Below are positions 7,602 through 16,545 of a DNA stretch of 19,569 nucleotides, piece by piece (positions within the stretch are counted from its first letter, which is position 1; each line of letters starts with the position of its first letter). Origin of the DNA: PGYR01 sp040264895 (GTDB lineage: Bacteria; Bacteroidota; Ignavibacteria; Kapaibacteriales; UBA2268). The stretch lies in the NCBI GenBank assembly GCA_040264895.1, contig JBDQHL010000027.1, positions 1-19,569 on the forward strand. Direction: 5' to 3'. The notes under the pieces were generated by a model that had not been told where the DNA came from, ran no database searches, and saw only the letters and a program-made list of their open reading frames with translations. The translations under genes were made by a program, and so were the position numbers.

Positions 7602-8485
7602 CTTGCTTTACCAGGAACAAATTTATCTAACTCAAATAGAGTATATGTAAAATGCATCCCTTTTGATGTTTTTTCACCACCATAATTTACCTCAAACTGT
7701 TGTTCTTGTGTATAGTAAGCCCAAATTGGAATACCTAATTCAGTACTTATATAATTCTCTGAATGACCATTAGTTAATGAAGAAATGTAGAAAGATGCCT
7801 CTTTATCATGTATAAAAAACTCACCATTTCCTGTAAAAGAAATATCTACTCTTACAACCTCATAGTCCAAAGTATCCGTGTTACCTTTATTCTCGAATAA
7901 ATCAGTTCTTATCATTGTAGGAGCAGGGTAACTATTTTCAGCATATTTAGTAGTATCATTTAGCTCAATCCATGAACTTTCTAAAATACTGCTTTTCTGT
8001 CCTATTGGCTGTATAATTAATCCTTGAAAAGGACCACCAGCTGTTGAACCACTTGAGGTAGAATCATGATATTTAAAACTATAGCGTTTACCAATAGAAT
8101 CTATTTCAATAGTTACTTTTTTGTTTAGCCATTGATGGAAATCTATTTCTTTTTCTGGATAAAGATTTTTAAACTCCTTACCAGTAATTAGGTCATATTC
8201 GTGTGTAAGGAAAAAGTGTCCAGTCTTTTCATCTACACTGTCACATGTGATAATAATTCTTTCGTATCGTTCCTTGATTAGAGGGCTATCCCAATTTACT
8301 AAGACAGAATCTCCAGATTCTAATCTATATTCAAGTGTATCACCTTCTACAAAGTTATATTTATGAAATAATGTGTCTTTATCTAAATTTTCAACTTTAC
8401 CTGTAATTAAACTCTCGTCTATTGGTTTATTCTGTGTGAATGCAACATAAGTTGTTAATAATAGTAAATATAATAAAATCTTCAT
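7580..8485 (-). CDS. Exported protein of unknown function
   Basis: I do not recognise this 301-residue protein. It opens with a signal peptide (MKILLYLLLLTTYVAFTQ; hydrophobic core residues 3-15) and has no lipobox cysteine, so it is likely periplasmic or surface-exposed. The mature part is mainly alternating beta-prone strands: a segment near VEGDTLEYRLESGDSVLVNW, a serine/glycine-rich stretch (STSSGSTAGG, about residues 142-151), and a basic C-terminus (KARKKTDD). No catalytic motif or metal site stands out. It is transcribed divergently from the giant T9SS protein across 110 bases and converges on frr, sharing its terminator. On its own strand TAACTTTG (8525-8518) resembles the TAnnTTTG element. 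Confidence 0.8.
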   Translation of the reverse strand: MKILLYLLLLTTYVAFTQNKPIDESLITGKVENLDKDTLFHKYNFVEGDTLEYRLESGDSVLVNWDSPLIKERYERIIITCDSVDEKTGHFFLTHEYDLITGKEFKNLYPEKEIDFHQWLNKKVTIEIDSIGKRYSFKYHDSTSSGSTAGGPFQGLIIQPIGQKSSILESSWIELNDTTKYAENSYPAPTMIRTDLFENKGNTDTLDYEVVRVDISFTGNGEFFIHDKEASFYISSLTNGHSENYISTELGIPIWAYYTQEQQFEVNYGGEKTSKGMHFTYTLFELDKFVPGKARKKTDDN

Positions 8486-8517
8486 AATTGTTTTAATTTC
8501 GAAACTTGGTTAAAAAT

Positions 8518-8525
8518 CAAAGTTA
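8518..8525 (-). promoter_or_regulatory. Possible -7 element for the exported unknown gene
   Basis: Read on the minus strand these bases are TAACTTTG, an exact TAnnTTTG, 33 bases upstream of the ATG at 8485. No TTTG was found at the matching upstream distance, so only half the promoter is supported. Confidence 0.3.
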
Positions 8526-8534
8526 ATAAGAATA

Positions 8535-8566
8535 ATTGTTTTTGTTCTAACATTGTCTTAATTTTA
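8535..8566 (+). promoter_or_regulatory. Possible promoter of the T9SS propeller protein gene
   Basis: ATTG (8535-8538) and TAATTTTA (8559-8566) are 20 bases apart, each one base away from the TTTG-N20-TAnnTTTG pattern. An alternative sigma-70-like reading is TTGTTC (8542-8547), 17 bases, TAGGAT (8565-8570). The gene start is 30 bases downstream without a ribosome site. Confidence 0.35.
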
Positions 8567-8595
8567 GGATTGAATACCACAAAAATTATCTAAAA

Positions 8596-11500
8596 ATGAA
8601 AAAGTTAATCACGTTAGTATTTGCAGCTATACTAATCATGAGTAATCAAAGCTTTTCTCAATCTGGTCTTTTTATTACTAACTATGACTATTCTGAGTAT
8701 CCAAAAGTTACATTTGATTATTATATTTTTAATAATGCAGCAAACCAAAATAATTCAACTACATCTGATGATATAATAGTCCTCAACAATGAGTCTAACA
8801 TTGTTGATAAAAGTGTAGTCTGTTCTCAATTTAATGATGAACTAAATAACTCAGTTGTTATTTCTATGGATCTTTCATTTGAAAATGAAACTAATTTTGT
8901 ATTTGATTCTGTAAGAAATACAATTGAGCAGATGATTGGAATAGATTTTTATAGTGAAATCTCATTATCCTCATTTAGTACGGTTAATCATCTCAATTTC
9001 GACTTTAACCAGTCTTATTCAACTATTTATAATGAACTTAATAAATTAAAGGTATCGAGTAATTCATATATTGACTCAGCTTTTTATTCAAGCCCGGTAG
9101 GTGTCGATGATATTTTAACAAATGCTAACATTAATAATAATAAGCATTTAGTAATATTTACTAAACAAAACACACCAATCTCAACTGAAATGCTTGATAA
9201 TTTAAGAGATGATAATGTATCTCTTTATTTGGTTGTTATTGGAAAAGAAGTAAATGTAAACACTGCAAATTACTTTACTCAAAATGATGGCTTTTACTTG
9301 TTTGATAATGTAGACGAGACTCAAAACCTACGTTTAGCTATGCTGTCAATAACTGAACTTATAAAAGGTAATAATCCATGCAAAATAGAATTCAATGCTG
9401 AGTTTGAATGCGATACTGTAATAAATACTACAATTTCAGTTCCATCTGTAGCTGATAAAATTGATTATAGTTATAATATTTCTAGCTCAATTATACCCAG
9501 GTTAGAATTATTGCCTTCATTTTATGGGTTTAGCTCAGTAGAGCCAGGTGAAACTAAAGAAGCAGACATAGTTATTACTGCTGTTAATTTAGATATATTA
9601 ATAGATCAGATTGAATTTGAAGATGATAAAAATGGAGTTTTCAATATTATCTCAGGTCAAATAAATTCTCCCCAAATATTAGCTAAAGGAAATAATTGGC
9701 CAATAAGAATAGAATATGCACCAGCTGATTCTAATATTGTATTTACAAGACTTCTTATTTACTCAAATGCTTGTATTAATAAAGAAGTACTAATAACAGG
9801 GGGCTATCCTAACACACCGCCTGTTGTAAAAAACATTAAAATCGAGAATCCAAATGTATGTGACGAAGTACTTATAGTTGGTGAAAAGTATAATGTTGAA
9901 TGGTCAGGATTACTTCCAAGTGATTTAATTCAGTTAGAGTATTCAAATGATAATGGTAATTCATGGGATACTTTGGCTACAAATGTTACTGATTTAGAGT
10001 ACGAATGGACTGTGCCTGATATTGAAAGTGAGGAGTGTTTGGTAAGAGGTGTACAATTATGGCCTAACAATATTGGTAGAACTTTAGATTTGGAGCACCC
10101 TGAACCAGTAAATACTGCATTTTTTGACCATGTGGATGGATCTAAGGCTGTAACATCATGTCTTGATGGCGTTGTAAGGCTATGGAATACAAATACTGGT
10201 AGATTGATAAGAGATTTTGACCAACACACTATGCAGGTCAACTACGCCGTTTTATCACCCAATGACGAGATGATAGTTTCATCAAGTGATGATAATAAAG
10301 TTATATTATGGGATGCAAATGATAATAGTGTGCCAATATATGTATTTGACACACACCAATCCGAAGTTAGAGCAGTTAATTTCAACCCATCAGGAGATAG
10401 AGTTGTATCAGTTGATAAAACTGGTGTATGTAAGATATTTAATACTACAAATGGTTTAGAAGAACACACATTTAGTCCAGATGGTAATAACCCATTGTGG
10501 TTTGCAGAATACCATCCTTCAGGAGATTACTATTTGACTGGTGGAAATGGTGGTTCAGTCAAGGTATGGGATTCTCAAACAAATGATTTTGTAAAGGAAT
10601 TCGATATTGCTGGATGGGTAAATCAATTCGCTATTAATTCAGCAGGAACTAGAATATTAGTTGTTGATATTTTAAGTAAAGAAGCCACTGTATGGGATTT
10701 TGAATCTGGTGATATGCTATTTACATTAAAACATTCATCTCAATCTAATCTTCCTTTAAATTCAGGTACATTCAATAGCTTTTCTGGTGAGGAGTATATG
10801 CTTACCTCAGGGGATGATAATTCGGCAATAATGTGGAATTCTCAAGGGGACTCTATCAATGTATTCAAGGAGCATACCAATTCAGTTAGAACTGCTATGT
10901 TTAATTTTGATGGCCAACGAGTAATTACTTCAAGTTGGGATAATACTGCAAAAATATGGAATCTTGATGAAAGAGATTTACAAATGGATACATCTGATTG
11001 CCAATTTACTATTACAAAAATGAATTTTGATAGTAAGGACCTGGTGTTTGATGAAACTTATATCGGCGATTACACTGATACTATACTTACAGAAGCAGTA
11101 GTAAATTTGAATAAGTTTCAAATGGAAATAGAAAATGCTTTTCTTAGAGGCGAGAATAAATCAGACTTTGTATTACTAAATCAATTGAATAATAATATAA
11201 TTGATACAGTAGCAAATTTCGACAGCCAGGATATAGAAGTTAGATTTATTCCTAATGAAATTGGTATAAGAAAAGCAGAGCTAGTATTAGTTGTAAGAGG
11301 TATGGATATTATAGTGCCTATCGAAGGTGAAGGGGTAAAGGAGTCACTTGAAGTACTAGCAAATGACTTAGTATTCGAAAATGTAGATATAGGCGACTTC
11401 AGAGATAAGACTGTTGATTTAGCTTTAAGAAATAATGATTCAGAAACATTACAAATTGATTCTATTTATATAGATATTCCGAGATCAAATGATTACTCAT

Positions 11501-12390
11501 TAATATTTGAAAATGAACTAAATTCCATCAGTTCAGGAGAAGAAGTAGGGTTAATTGTTAGATTTGCACCTCAATACATAGATAGATCAAATGCAGATAT
11601 AGTTTTAGTTCACAATGGAAATAATTCACCTACTAGGATTTCATTATTAGGTACTGGTTCTTTTCCAGTTTTCGATACTACAACTGTTAGTATATCTAAC
11701 ATAGAAGCTAATTCAGGTGAAAAAGTGAGTGCTAAAGTTTATATAACTACTATAAAAGAAGAGTTGAATACTGGTGAGCTAGAGGGTATACAGTTTGACT
11801 TAAGCTTCAACAGTTCTTTACTTTTTCCCTTGTTCGATATTGAAAATGAAGTAGTTCAAAATGGTATAAAGACAATAACTGTTAATTTAGAATCTAACGA
11901 TACATGGTTTGATTTAAGTACAAAGGAAAGTACAATACAAGCAGATGAAATAGAAATTGGAGAATTAGAGTTTAACACTACTCTAGGCAACGATTCTACA
12001 ACAACTTTAGATATTAATAATTCTACAGTTATTGGGAAATCAAAACTTAAGATTAATGAAGCTGATGGTGAAATGCGACTATTAGATTTATGTTATGAAG
12101 GTGGAGCAAGACTATTTGATTCTCAAGATAGATTTGATTTACAATTACCATCACCTAGTCCAATTATTCAAAGTACCACTTTCGGTTATGATTTACTTGA
12201 AAATAGTAATGTCAGAATAGATTTAGTGGACTATACTGGAAGTGTAGCATTTAGTTTAGTGAACGAATATAAAACTTATGGTAGCCATAAAGGAGAATTG
12301 AATATAACAAACATATCAAATGGTGTATATTTTATTCGATTGATAACGGATAACCAAATATTAATGAAGAAAATTCAAATTAGAAAATAA
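8596..12390 (+). CDS. Giant T9SS cargo protein: degenerate vWA, Ig-like, seven-bladed WD40 propeller, choice-of-anchor and cohesin-like domains
   Basis: This is a 1264-residue exported protein. Order by eye: signal peptide (1-22, ending SFSQS); vWA-like domain (about 60-260) with a damaged metal site (D92-L-S94-F-E96 rather than DxSxS); HYDIN/choice-of-anchor-like strand domain (about 300-405); Ig-like domain with YSNDNGNSWDT (about 410-490); seven WD40 repeats (about 495-800), most ending in signature pairs such as VRLWN, VILWD, VKVWD, AKIWN; two choice-of-anchor D-type domains (about 810-1020, each ending near GEG or GTG); a cohesin-like domain (about 1025-1150); and a T9SS type A sorting domain (about 1180-1264) with NISNGVYFIRLITDNQILMKKIQIRK-type ending. 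It is likely exported to the surface through the outer membrane. No enzyme motif is seen; binding or scaffolding is inferred. hisS follows after 5 bases. Confidence 0.85.
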   Translation: MKKLITLVFAAILIMSNQSFSQSGLFITNYDYSEYPKVTFDYYIFNNAANQNNSTTSDDIIVLNNESNIVDKSVVCSQFNDELNNSVVISMDLSFENETNFVFDSVRNTIEQMIGIDFYSEISLSSFSTVNHLNFDFNQSYSTIYNELNKLKVSSNSYIDSAFYSSPVGVDDILTNANINNNKHLVIFTKQNTPISTEMLDNLRDDNVSLYLVVIGKEVNVNTANYFTQNDGFYLFDNVDETQNLRLAMLSITELIKGNNPCKIEFNAEFECDTVINTTISVPSVADKIDYSYNISSSIIPRLELLPSFYGFSSVEPGETKEADIVITAVNLDILIDQIEFEDDKNGVFNIISGQINSPQILAKGNNWPIRIEYAPADSNIVFTRLLIYSNACINKEVLITGGYPNTPPVVKNIKIENPNVCDEVLIVGEKYNVEWSGLLPSDLIQLEYSNDNGNSWDTLATNVTDLEYEWTVPDIESEECLVRGVQLWPNNIGRTLDLEHPEPVNTAFFDHVDGSKAVTSCLDGVVRLWNTNTGRLIRDFDQHTMQVNYAVLSPNDEMIVSSSDDNKVILWDANDNSVPIYVFDTHQSEVRAVNFNPSGDRVVSVDKTGVCKIFNTTNGLEEHTFSPDGNNPLWFAEYHPSGDYYLTGGNGGSVKVWDSQTNDFVKEFDIAGWVNQFAINSAGTRILVVDILSKEATVWDFESGDMLFTLKHSSQSNLPLNSGTFNSFSGEEYMLTSGDDNSAIMWNSQGDSINVFKEHTNSVRTAMFNFDGQRVITSSWDNTAKIWNLDERDLQMDTSDCQFTITKMNFDSKDLVFDETYIGDYTDTILTEAVVNLNKFQMEIENAFLRGENKSDFVLLNQLNNNIIDTVANFDSQDIEVRFIPNEIGIRKAELVLVVRGMDIIVPIEGEGVKESLEVLANDLVFENVDIGDFRDKTVDLALRNNDSETLQIDSIYIDIPRSNDYSLIFENELNSISSGEEVGLIVRFAPQYIDRSNADIVLVHNGNNSPTRISLLGTGSFPVFDTTTVSISNIEANSGEKVSAKVYITTIKEELNTGELEGIQFDLSFNSSLLFPLFDIENEVVQNGIKTITVNLESNDTWFDLSTKESTIQADEIEIGELEFNTTLGNDSTTTLDINNSTVIGKSKLKINEADGEMRLLDLCYEGGARLFDSQDRFDLQLPSPSPIIQSTTFGYDLLENSNVRIDLVDYTGSVAFSLVNEYKTYGSHKGELNITNISNGVYFIRLITDNQILMKKIQIRK

Positions 12391-12395
12391 TTAAA

Positions 12396-13643
12396 ATGAT
12401 AAGATCACCCAGAGGAACAAATGATATATTGCCTAATGAGATAATCAAGTGGCAATACTTAGAAGATTCGATAAGAAAAGTTACTAATAATTTTGGATAC
12501 AGAGAAATAAGAACGCCTATATTTGAGTCGACAGAAGTATTCTCAAGAAGTATAGGTGACACAAGTGATATAGTTAATAAAGAAATGTACACTTTTCTCG
12601 ATAGAGGCGATAATTCACTGACCCTAAGACCTGAGATGACCGCTGCTTTAGTGCGTTCATGTATTCAAAATGGACTTGCAAATAGAGGAGAGTTAGAAAG
12701 ATTATGGTATTATGGACCATTCTTTAGATACGAAAGACCTCAGAAAGGGCGCTTTAGACAATTCCATCAATTTGGAGCGGAATGTTTATCCTCTTCTAAC
12801 CCAGAAAGTGATGTTGAAGTAATATTGTTAGCTGTCTCTTTGATACAAGAATTAGGAATTGAAGACTATTCACTTAATATAAATTCCCTTGGCAATGATG
12901 AATCACGAAATAATTTCAGAAATTCATTAGTCGAGTATTTTTCTAAATACAAGTCAGATTTATCAGAGGATTCACTGAGAAGACTAGATGAGAATCCACT
13001 CAGAATTTTAGATTCAAAAGACCCAAAAGATATTGAGCTATCTAAGGATGCACCAAGTATACTAGAATCACTCGATAATGAGAGCAAAGAATTTTTTGAT
13101 GCTGTTATTAGTTTGCTAGATAAAGCAAATGTTAACTACAAAATTACACCTTCACTTGTACGTGGGTTAGATTACTATTCTCACACCGTATTCGAGTTTC
13201 AAAGTACTGCTTTGGGCGCACAAGACTCATTTGGTGGTGGTGGAAGGTATGATGGGCTATTTCAGCAGCTTGGAGGTAAACCAACACCTGCTGTCGGTTT
13301 TGCATTTGGAGTTGAAAGATTGTTGCTAATAATAGAATCTATAATGGATCAAAGTCAATTAGAAAAAAAAGTAGATTATTATATTGTTTCAGGAGACACT
13401 AAGTACATTAGTAAGTCTATTGAGTTAGCTCAAGTTTTGAGAAGAAAAAAATATCATACTGTTACTGATATTCAAAGAAAGTCATTCAAATCGCAGATGA
13501 AGGATGCTAACAAAAAGGATGCTAATAAGGTAATTATATTAGCAGAAAGAGAAATGCAGAATAATAACATATTGCTAAAAGATATGTCAACAGGTGAACA
13601 AAAAGAAATCAATATTGATGAATTTACTAGTAGCTTGGACTAA
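12396..13643 (+). CDS. hisS: Histidyl-tRNA synthetase
   Basis: This 415-residue class II synthetase charges tRNA-His. It starts with the family's SPRGTNDILP segment. Motif 1 lies near YREIRTPIFE, TLRPEMTA contacts ATP, and motif 2 is YGPFFRYERPQKGRFRQFHQFG (about 106-127). The HisRS signature VRGLDYYSHTVFEF (about 254-267), GGGGRYDGL, and motif 3 PAVGFAFGVERLL are all present. The C-terminal anticodon-binding domain (about 325-415) follows. Length is near the usual 420. There is no clear ribosome site, and the ATG is only 5 bases after the stop of the giant T9SS gene, so it may be partly co-transcribed with it; this is an odd pairing for a housekeeping gene. Confidence 0.96.
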   Translation: MIRSPRGTNDILPNEIIKWQYLEDSIRKVTNNFGYREIRTPIFESTEVFSRSIGDTSDIVNKEMYTFLDRGDNSLTLRPEMTAALVRSCIQNGLANRGELERLWYYGPFFRYERPQKGRFRQFHQFGAECLSSSNPESDVEVILLAVSLIQELGIEDYSLNINSLGNDESRNNFRNSLVEYFSKYKSDLSEDSLRRLDENPLRILDSKDPKDIELSKDAPSILESLDNESKEFFDAVISLLDKANVNYKITPSLVRGLDYYSHTVFEFQSTALGAQDSFGGGGRYDGLFQQLGGKPTPAVGFAFGVERLLLIIESIMDQSQLEKKVDYYIVSGDTKYISKSIELAQVLRRKKYHTVTDIQRKSFKSQMKDANKKDANKVIILAEREMQNNNILLKDMSTGEQKEINIDEFTSSLD

Positions 13644-13648
13644 ACTAA

Positions 13649-14905
13649 TTGAAAGAATTTTTCAAAAAAATAGATTTATCAAAGTTTGCAAGCTTACCTG
13701 TTGTAAAATGGCAGTTTAAGTTAGTCTTGATATTTATTGCTTTACTCACTATTATTTTTATTATCATTCAAACACAATTAGTTGTTGAAGATATAATCGA
13801 AAAAGAGCGAAATCTAATAAAGTCTTATTCAAAAATTCTTGAGAGTTTAGAAAATCCTAATTTTGAAAATATTGAATTCTCACTACTTCTTAATGATCAG
13901 ATATTACCAAATATTTCATTCCCAATGATACTAACTGATGAATCAGATGAGCCTCTTTTTCCATTTCAGAATAATATTAGAAACATTGAAGTTGACACCA
14001 ACAAATCAATAGATGCACAGCGAAAATTTCTAAAAACAGAAATTGTAGATATGAATAATACTTATGAACCCATTGTTATCAAAGATCACAATGGTAAAGT
14101 GTTATCTAAAATTTATTATAATAACTCAGAATTAGTAAACGCCCTACAGCTTTATCCAACAATAGCAGTGATAGGGATTATTGTCCTAATTTCAATTGGG
14201 TACATAATATTTAATAGTGTGCGAAGAAATGAAGAGTCAAAAGTCTGGGTAGGTATGTCTAAAGAAGCCGCCCATCAATTAGGTACTCCACTTTCTTCAT
14301 TATTAGCCTGGATGGAAATACTTCGTATTCATATAGATGATCCTAAGTCGATAAGTGAGACATTATCTGAAATGGATAATGATGTGAATAGAATGAAAAC
14401 CATAGCAAACAGGTTCTCAAAGATTGGTTCAAAACCCGAGTTAGAGAATGAACATATATATTATGTTATTGACACCGCTTGTAACTATGTAGAAAAGCGA
14501 TTACCTCACCTAGGAAGAAAAGTAGAAATAATAAGAGACTTTCCAAAGGATAAAATTGTTGTCAATATGAACGTTGACTTGTTTACTTGGGTTATGGAAA
14601 ATCTAATAAAAAACGCAGCTGAGTCTATAGAAGAAGAGAATGGTTACATAAGAGTAACGATGAGAGTAACTGGGGATAGAGTAAGATTATTTGTAAAAGA
14701 TAATGGTAAAGGAATGCCGAATAAGATAAAAAAACAAATCTTTGTGCCTGGATTTACCACTAAAAAGAGAGGTTGGGGGTTAGGTTTAAGTCTTAGTAAA
14801 AGAATAATTGAAGATTATCATAAAGGTAAAATTTGGGTAGAAGATTCGAATCCGGGTAGGGGAACTACTTTTAGAATAGAAATACCAATTATTTCTAATA
14901 GTTAG
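13649..14905 (+). CDS. Membrane sensor histidine kinase without a neighbouring response regulator
   Basis: This 418-residue protein is a two-component sensor kinase. Two transmembrane helices (about 23-44 and 170-190) bracket an extracytoplasmic sensor region of about 125 residues with no recognisable domain. The dimerisation/phosphoacceptor motif is SKEAAHQLGTPLSSL with H209, the variant H-box common in Bacteroidota. The HATPase domain shows N-box NLIKNAAES, G1 DNGKGMP, F-box IFVPGFTTK and G2 GWGLGLSLSKRI. The start is TTG, 5 bases after the hisS stop, in a tight hisS operon. No response regulator gene occurs in the window, so the partner is elsewhere. Its stop overlaps by 11 bases the 3' end of the convergent lipoprotein gene. 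Confidence 0.93.
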   Translation: MKEFFKKIDLSKFASLPVVKWQFKLVLIFIALLTIIFIIIQTQLVVEDIIEKERNLIKSYSKILESLENPNFENIEFSLLLNDQILPNISFPMILTDESDEPLFPFQNNIRNIEVDTNKSIDAQRKFLKTEIVDMNNTYEPIVIKDHNGKVLSKIYYNNSELVNALQLYPTIAVIGIIVLISIGYIIFNSVRRNEESKVWVGMSKEAAHQLGTPLSSLLAWMEILRIHIDDPKSISETLSEMDNDVNRMKTIANRFSKIGSKPELENEHIYYVIDTACNYVEKRLPHLGRKVEIIRDFPKDKIVVNMNVDLFTWVMENLIKNAAESIEEENGYIRVTMRVTGDRVRLFVKDNGKGMPNKIKKQIFVPGFTTKKRGWGLGLSLSKRIIEDYHKGKIWVEDSNPGRGTTFRIEIPIISNS

Positions 14906-15398
14906 ATTCGTCTCGCCAAACTTCAATTTTCCACTCGTCATCTGCTTTATTCCTAATCAATTGTATGTTTGCCCTACCATTGATTCTTGCTATATCTTCA
15001 GCACTAAAAGCAAGTTGTAAATTAAAACTTCTAAGAATATTTTTTGAAAGGGAATCACCTATTTCATAAATAATCTCATTCCAAATAAGATCAATACTTT
15101 CTGTAGAATCGAATAAAGTTCTAGTAGTCCTAAGATCAACATCTCTGCCCCAAGAATTATCTATGCCTAAGTCATAATTTCTGTAGACAAAGGAGAAATC
15201 TTCTGCTAATAAGTTACTGTATACAGAGGTGTCAGCAAATATATAAGAATATCTCCAGTTTTGGAATACTCCTTCTACTGTGGTTTGATCACCGATAACT
15301 ATGATTTCATCATTCCCATCGTACTGACTTGGTGCAAAAGGGTTACATGAACATAGAACAGTTGCTAATAGTAATATTTTGATCTTAGGAAAGACCAT
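14895..15398 (-). CDS. Small lipoprotein of unknown function (second of a tandem pair)
   Basis: This 167-residue protein has a short signal peptide (MVFPKIKILLLATVLCSC) with the probable lipidated cysteine at C18, so it should be anchored to a membrane facing the periplasm or surface. The mature part begins with a variable stretch, then a helix-and-sheet region ending WKIEVWRDE. The pattern (VEGVFQNWRYSYIFADTSVYSNLL, then a beta-sheet end with a W-K-I-x-x-W) suggests a small NTF2/SnoaL-like fold, but I recognise no family. The upstream neighbour has the same layout. Its ATG lies 34 bases inside the end of that gene, in a different frame, and its 3' end overlaps the histidine kinase. Confidence 0.75.
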   Translation of the reverse strand: MVFPKIKILLLATVLCSCNPFAPSQYDGNDEIIVIGDQTTVEGVFQNWRYSYIFADTSVYSNLLAEDFSFVYRNYDLGIDNSWGRDVDLRTTRTLFDSTESIDLIWNEIIYEIGDSLSKNILRSFNLQLAFSAEDIARINGRANIQLIRNKADDEWKIEVWRDESNY

Positions 15399-15952
15399 GT
15401 TAACAGCTCCGTATCTTCTCTTTCAAAATCATACCAACTTGTTATATACCAAAAACCAGTCGGGCTGTTTTTTAATACAATTCTCAGGTTTCCAGAGTAA
15501 TTGTTGTTAGATTGTTGATCATTAAAGTTAATGTTAAGTATATAATTACTTGTAAAAATTATTGAATCACTAAAATTTTGATATTGCTCATCAGTAAATG
15601 TTAAAGACGGTCTAACTTGATCCAAACTAGCAGTTATCATTGAGTTGAAGTACTTCTCCTCACTCTCAACTCCCCAGTTAGAAAATAAAGTTTGATTCTG
15701 AGCTGCAATCTGAGGTGTAGCTATGTATTGATAGTCTTTTATATCAGTAAAACTTGAATCAGAGAAACATAATAGATAGTTATTTAGGTTTTTTTCTGCT
15801 ACAGAATTCTTTAGGTTTTCAATAACTAAATCAAACGAAGTTGGTGGTATATATCCTGTACCATCACTATCTGGTTCTTCTGGAGTACGAGTACTAAATA
15901 GCTCACAAGATACCATAGAGATAGAAAACAATATGAATAAAAGTACTCTCAC
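15365..15952 (-). CDS. Small lipoprotein of unknown function (first of a tandem pair)
   Basis: This 195-residue protein has a lipoprotein signal peptide (MRVLLFILFSISMVSC) with the lipidated cysteine at C16, followed by a short disordered acidic/proline stretch (TPEEPDSDGTGY). The folded part resembles that of the next lipoprotein: an opening FDLVIENLKNSVAEKNLNNY helix and a closing FWYITSWYDFE, against VEGVFQNWRYSYIFADTSVY and EWKIEVWRDE there. This suggests an old tandem duplication. The start is GTG, whose first bases overlap the recR stop (GTGA), so translation is probably coupled to recR. Function is unknown; NTF2-like fold is a guess. Confidence 0.75.
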   Translation of the reverse strand: MRVLLFILFSISMVSCELFSTRTPEEPDSDGTGYIPPTSFDLVIENLKNSVAEKNLNNYLLCFSDSSFTDIKDYQYIATPQIAAQNQTLFSNWGVESEEKYFNSMITASLDQVRPSLTFTDEQYQNFSDSIIFTSNYILNINFNDQQSNNNYSGNLRIVLKNSPTGFWYITSWYDFEREDTELLTWSFLRSKYYY

Positions 15953-16545
15953 TCTATAATGACTCTTCCTTCCAAAGCACGACTTAATGTTGCACTATCA
16001 GAATATTCTATACTCGTACCAAGTGGTATTCCACTTGCTAATTTCGTTATTTTTATATCGAGTGGTTTTATCATATTTGCTAAATATTGAGCAGTTATAT
16101 CACTCTCAACATTTGGATTTAGAGCAATTATAACTTCTTCAATGCCACTTAACCTATTAATTAATTCTCTTATCTTCAAATCCTCAGGTGTAATTCCATT
16201 CATTGGGTTAATTACACCATGAAGAACGTGATATAAGCCATTGAATTCATTTGTATCTTCAATATAGCTTACGTCTGAAGGTCCTTCGACTACACACAAC
16301 TTTTTCTTGTTCCTTTTCTCTGAATCACAAATTTTACATGTTTCATTATCAGTAAAATTAAAGCATTTGTTGCATAAGTTTACGTTGTTTACAAGATTAA
16401 TTAGTGTTTCGGCAAATTTATTTGCAAAATTGCTATCCTTATTTAATATAAAGTATGTTAGTCTTCTCGCAGTCTTACTTCCTATAGTAGGTAGGGAAGA
16501 TAGAACATCAACCATTCTTTCTATACTTTCTACGCCTTTATTCAT
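15949..16545 (-). CDS. recR: Recombination mediator RecR
   Basis: This 198-residue protein is RecR, which with RecO/RecF loads RecA at gaps. It carries the N-terminal helix-hairpin-helix (about residues 7-32, LPTIGSKTARRL), a C4 zinc motif (C58, C61, C70, C73), a TOPRIM domain beginning LCVVEGPSDV (E87), the YHVLHGVINPMNGITPEDL segment, and the TKLASGIPLGTSIEYSDSATLSRAL C-terminal Walker B-like part. Length equals the usual 200. Its ATG overlaps the ybaB stop by one base (TAATG), the common ybaB-recR arrangement. Two lipoprotein genes follow with overlaps, which is not a usual association. Confidence 0.96.
   Translation of the reverse strand: MNKGVESIERMVDVLSSLPTIGSKTARRLTYFILNKDSNFANKFAETLINLVNNVNLCNKCFNFTDNETCKICDSEKRNKKKLCVVEGPSDVSYIEDTNEFNGLYHVLHGVINPMNGITPEDLKIRELINRLSGIEEVIIALNPNVESDITAQYLANMIKPLDIKITKLASGIPLGTSIEYSDSATLSRALEGRVIIE

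Noticed and set aside
13497..13530. Direct repeat encoding KDANKKDANK in hisS
   Set aside because: Two short units within a normal anticodon-binding domain; reading frame and length are normal.
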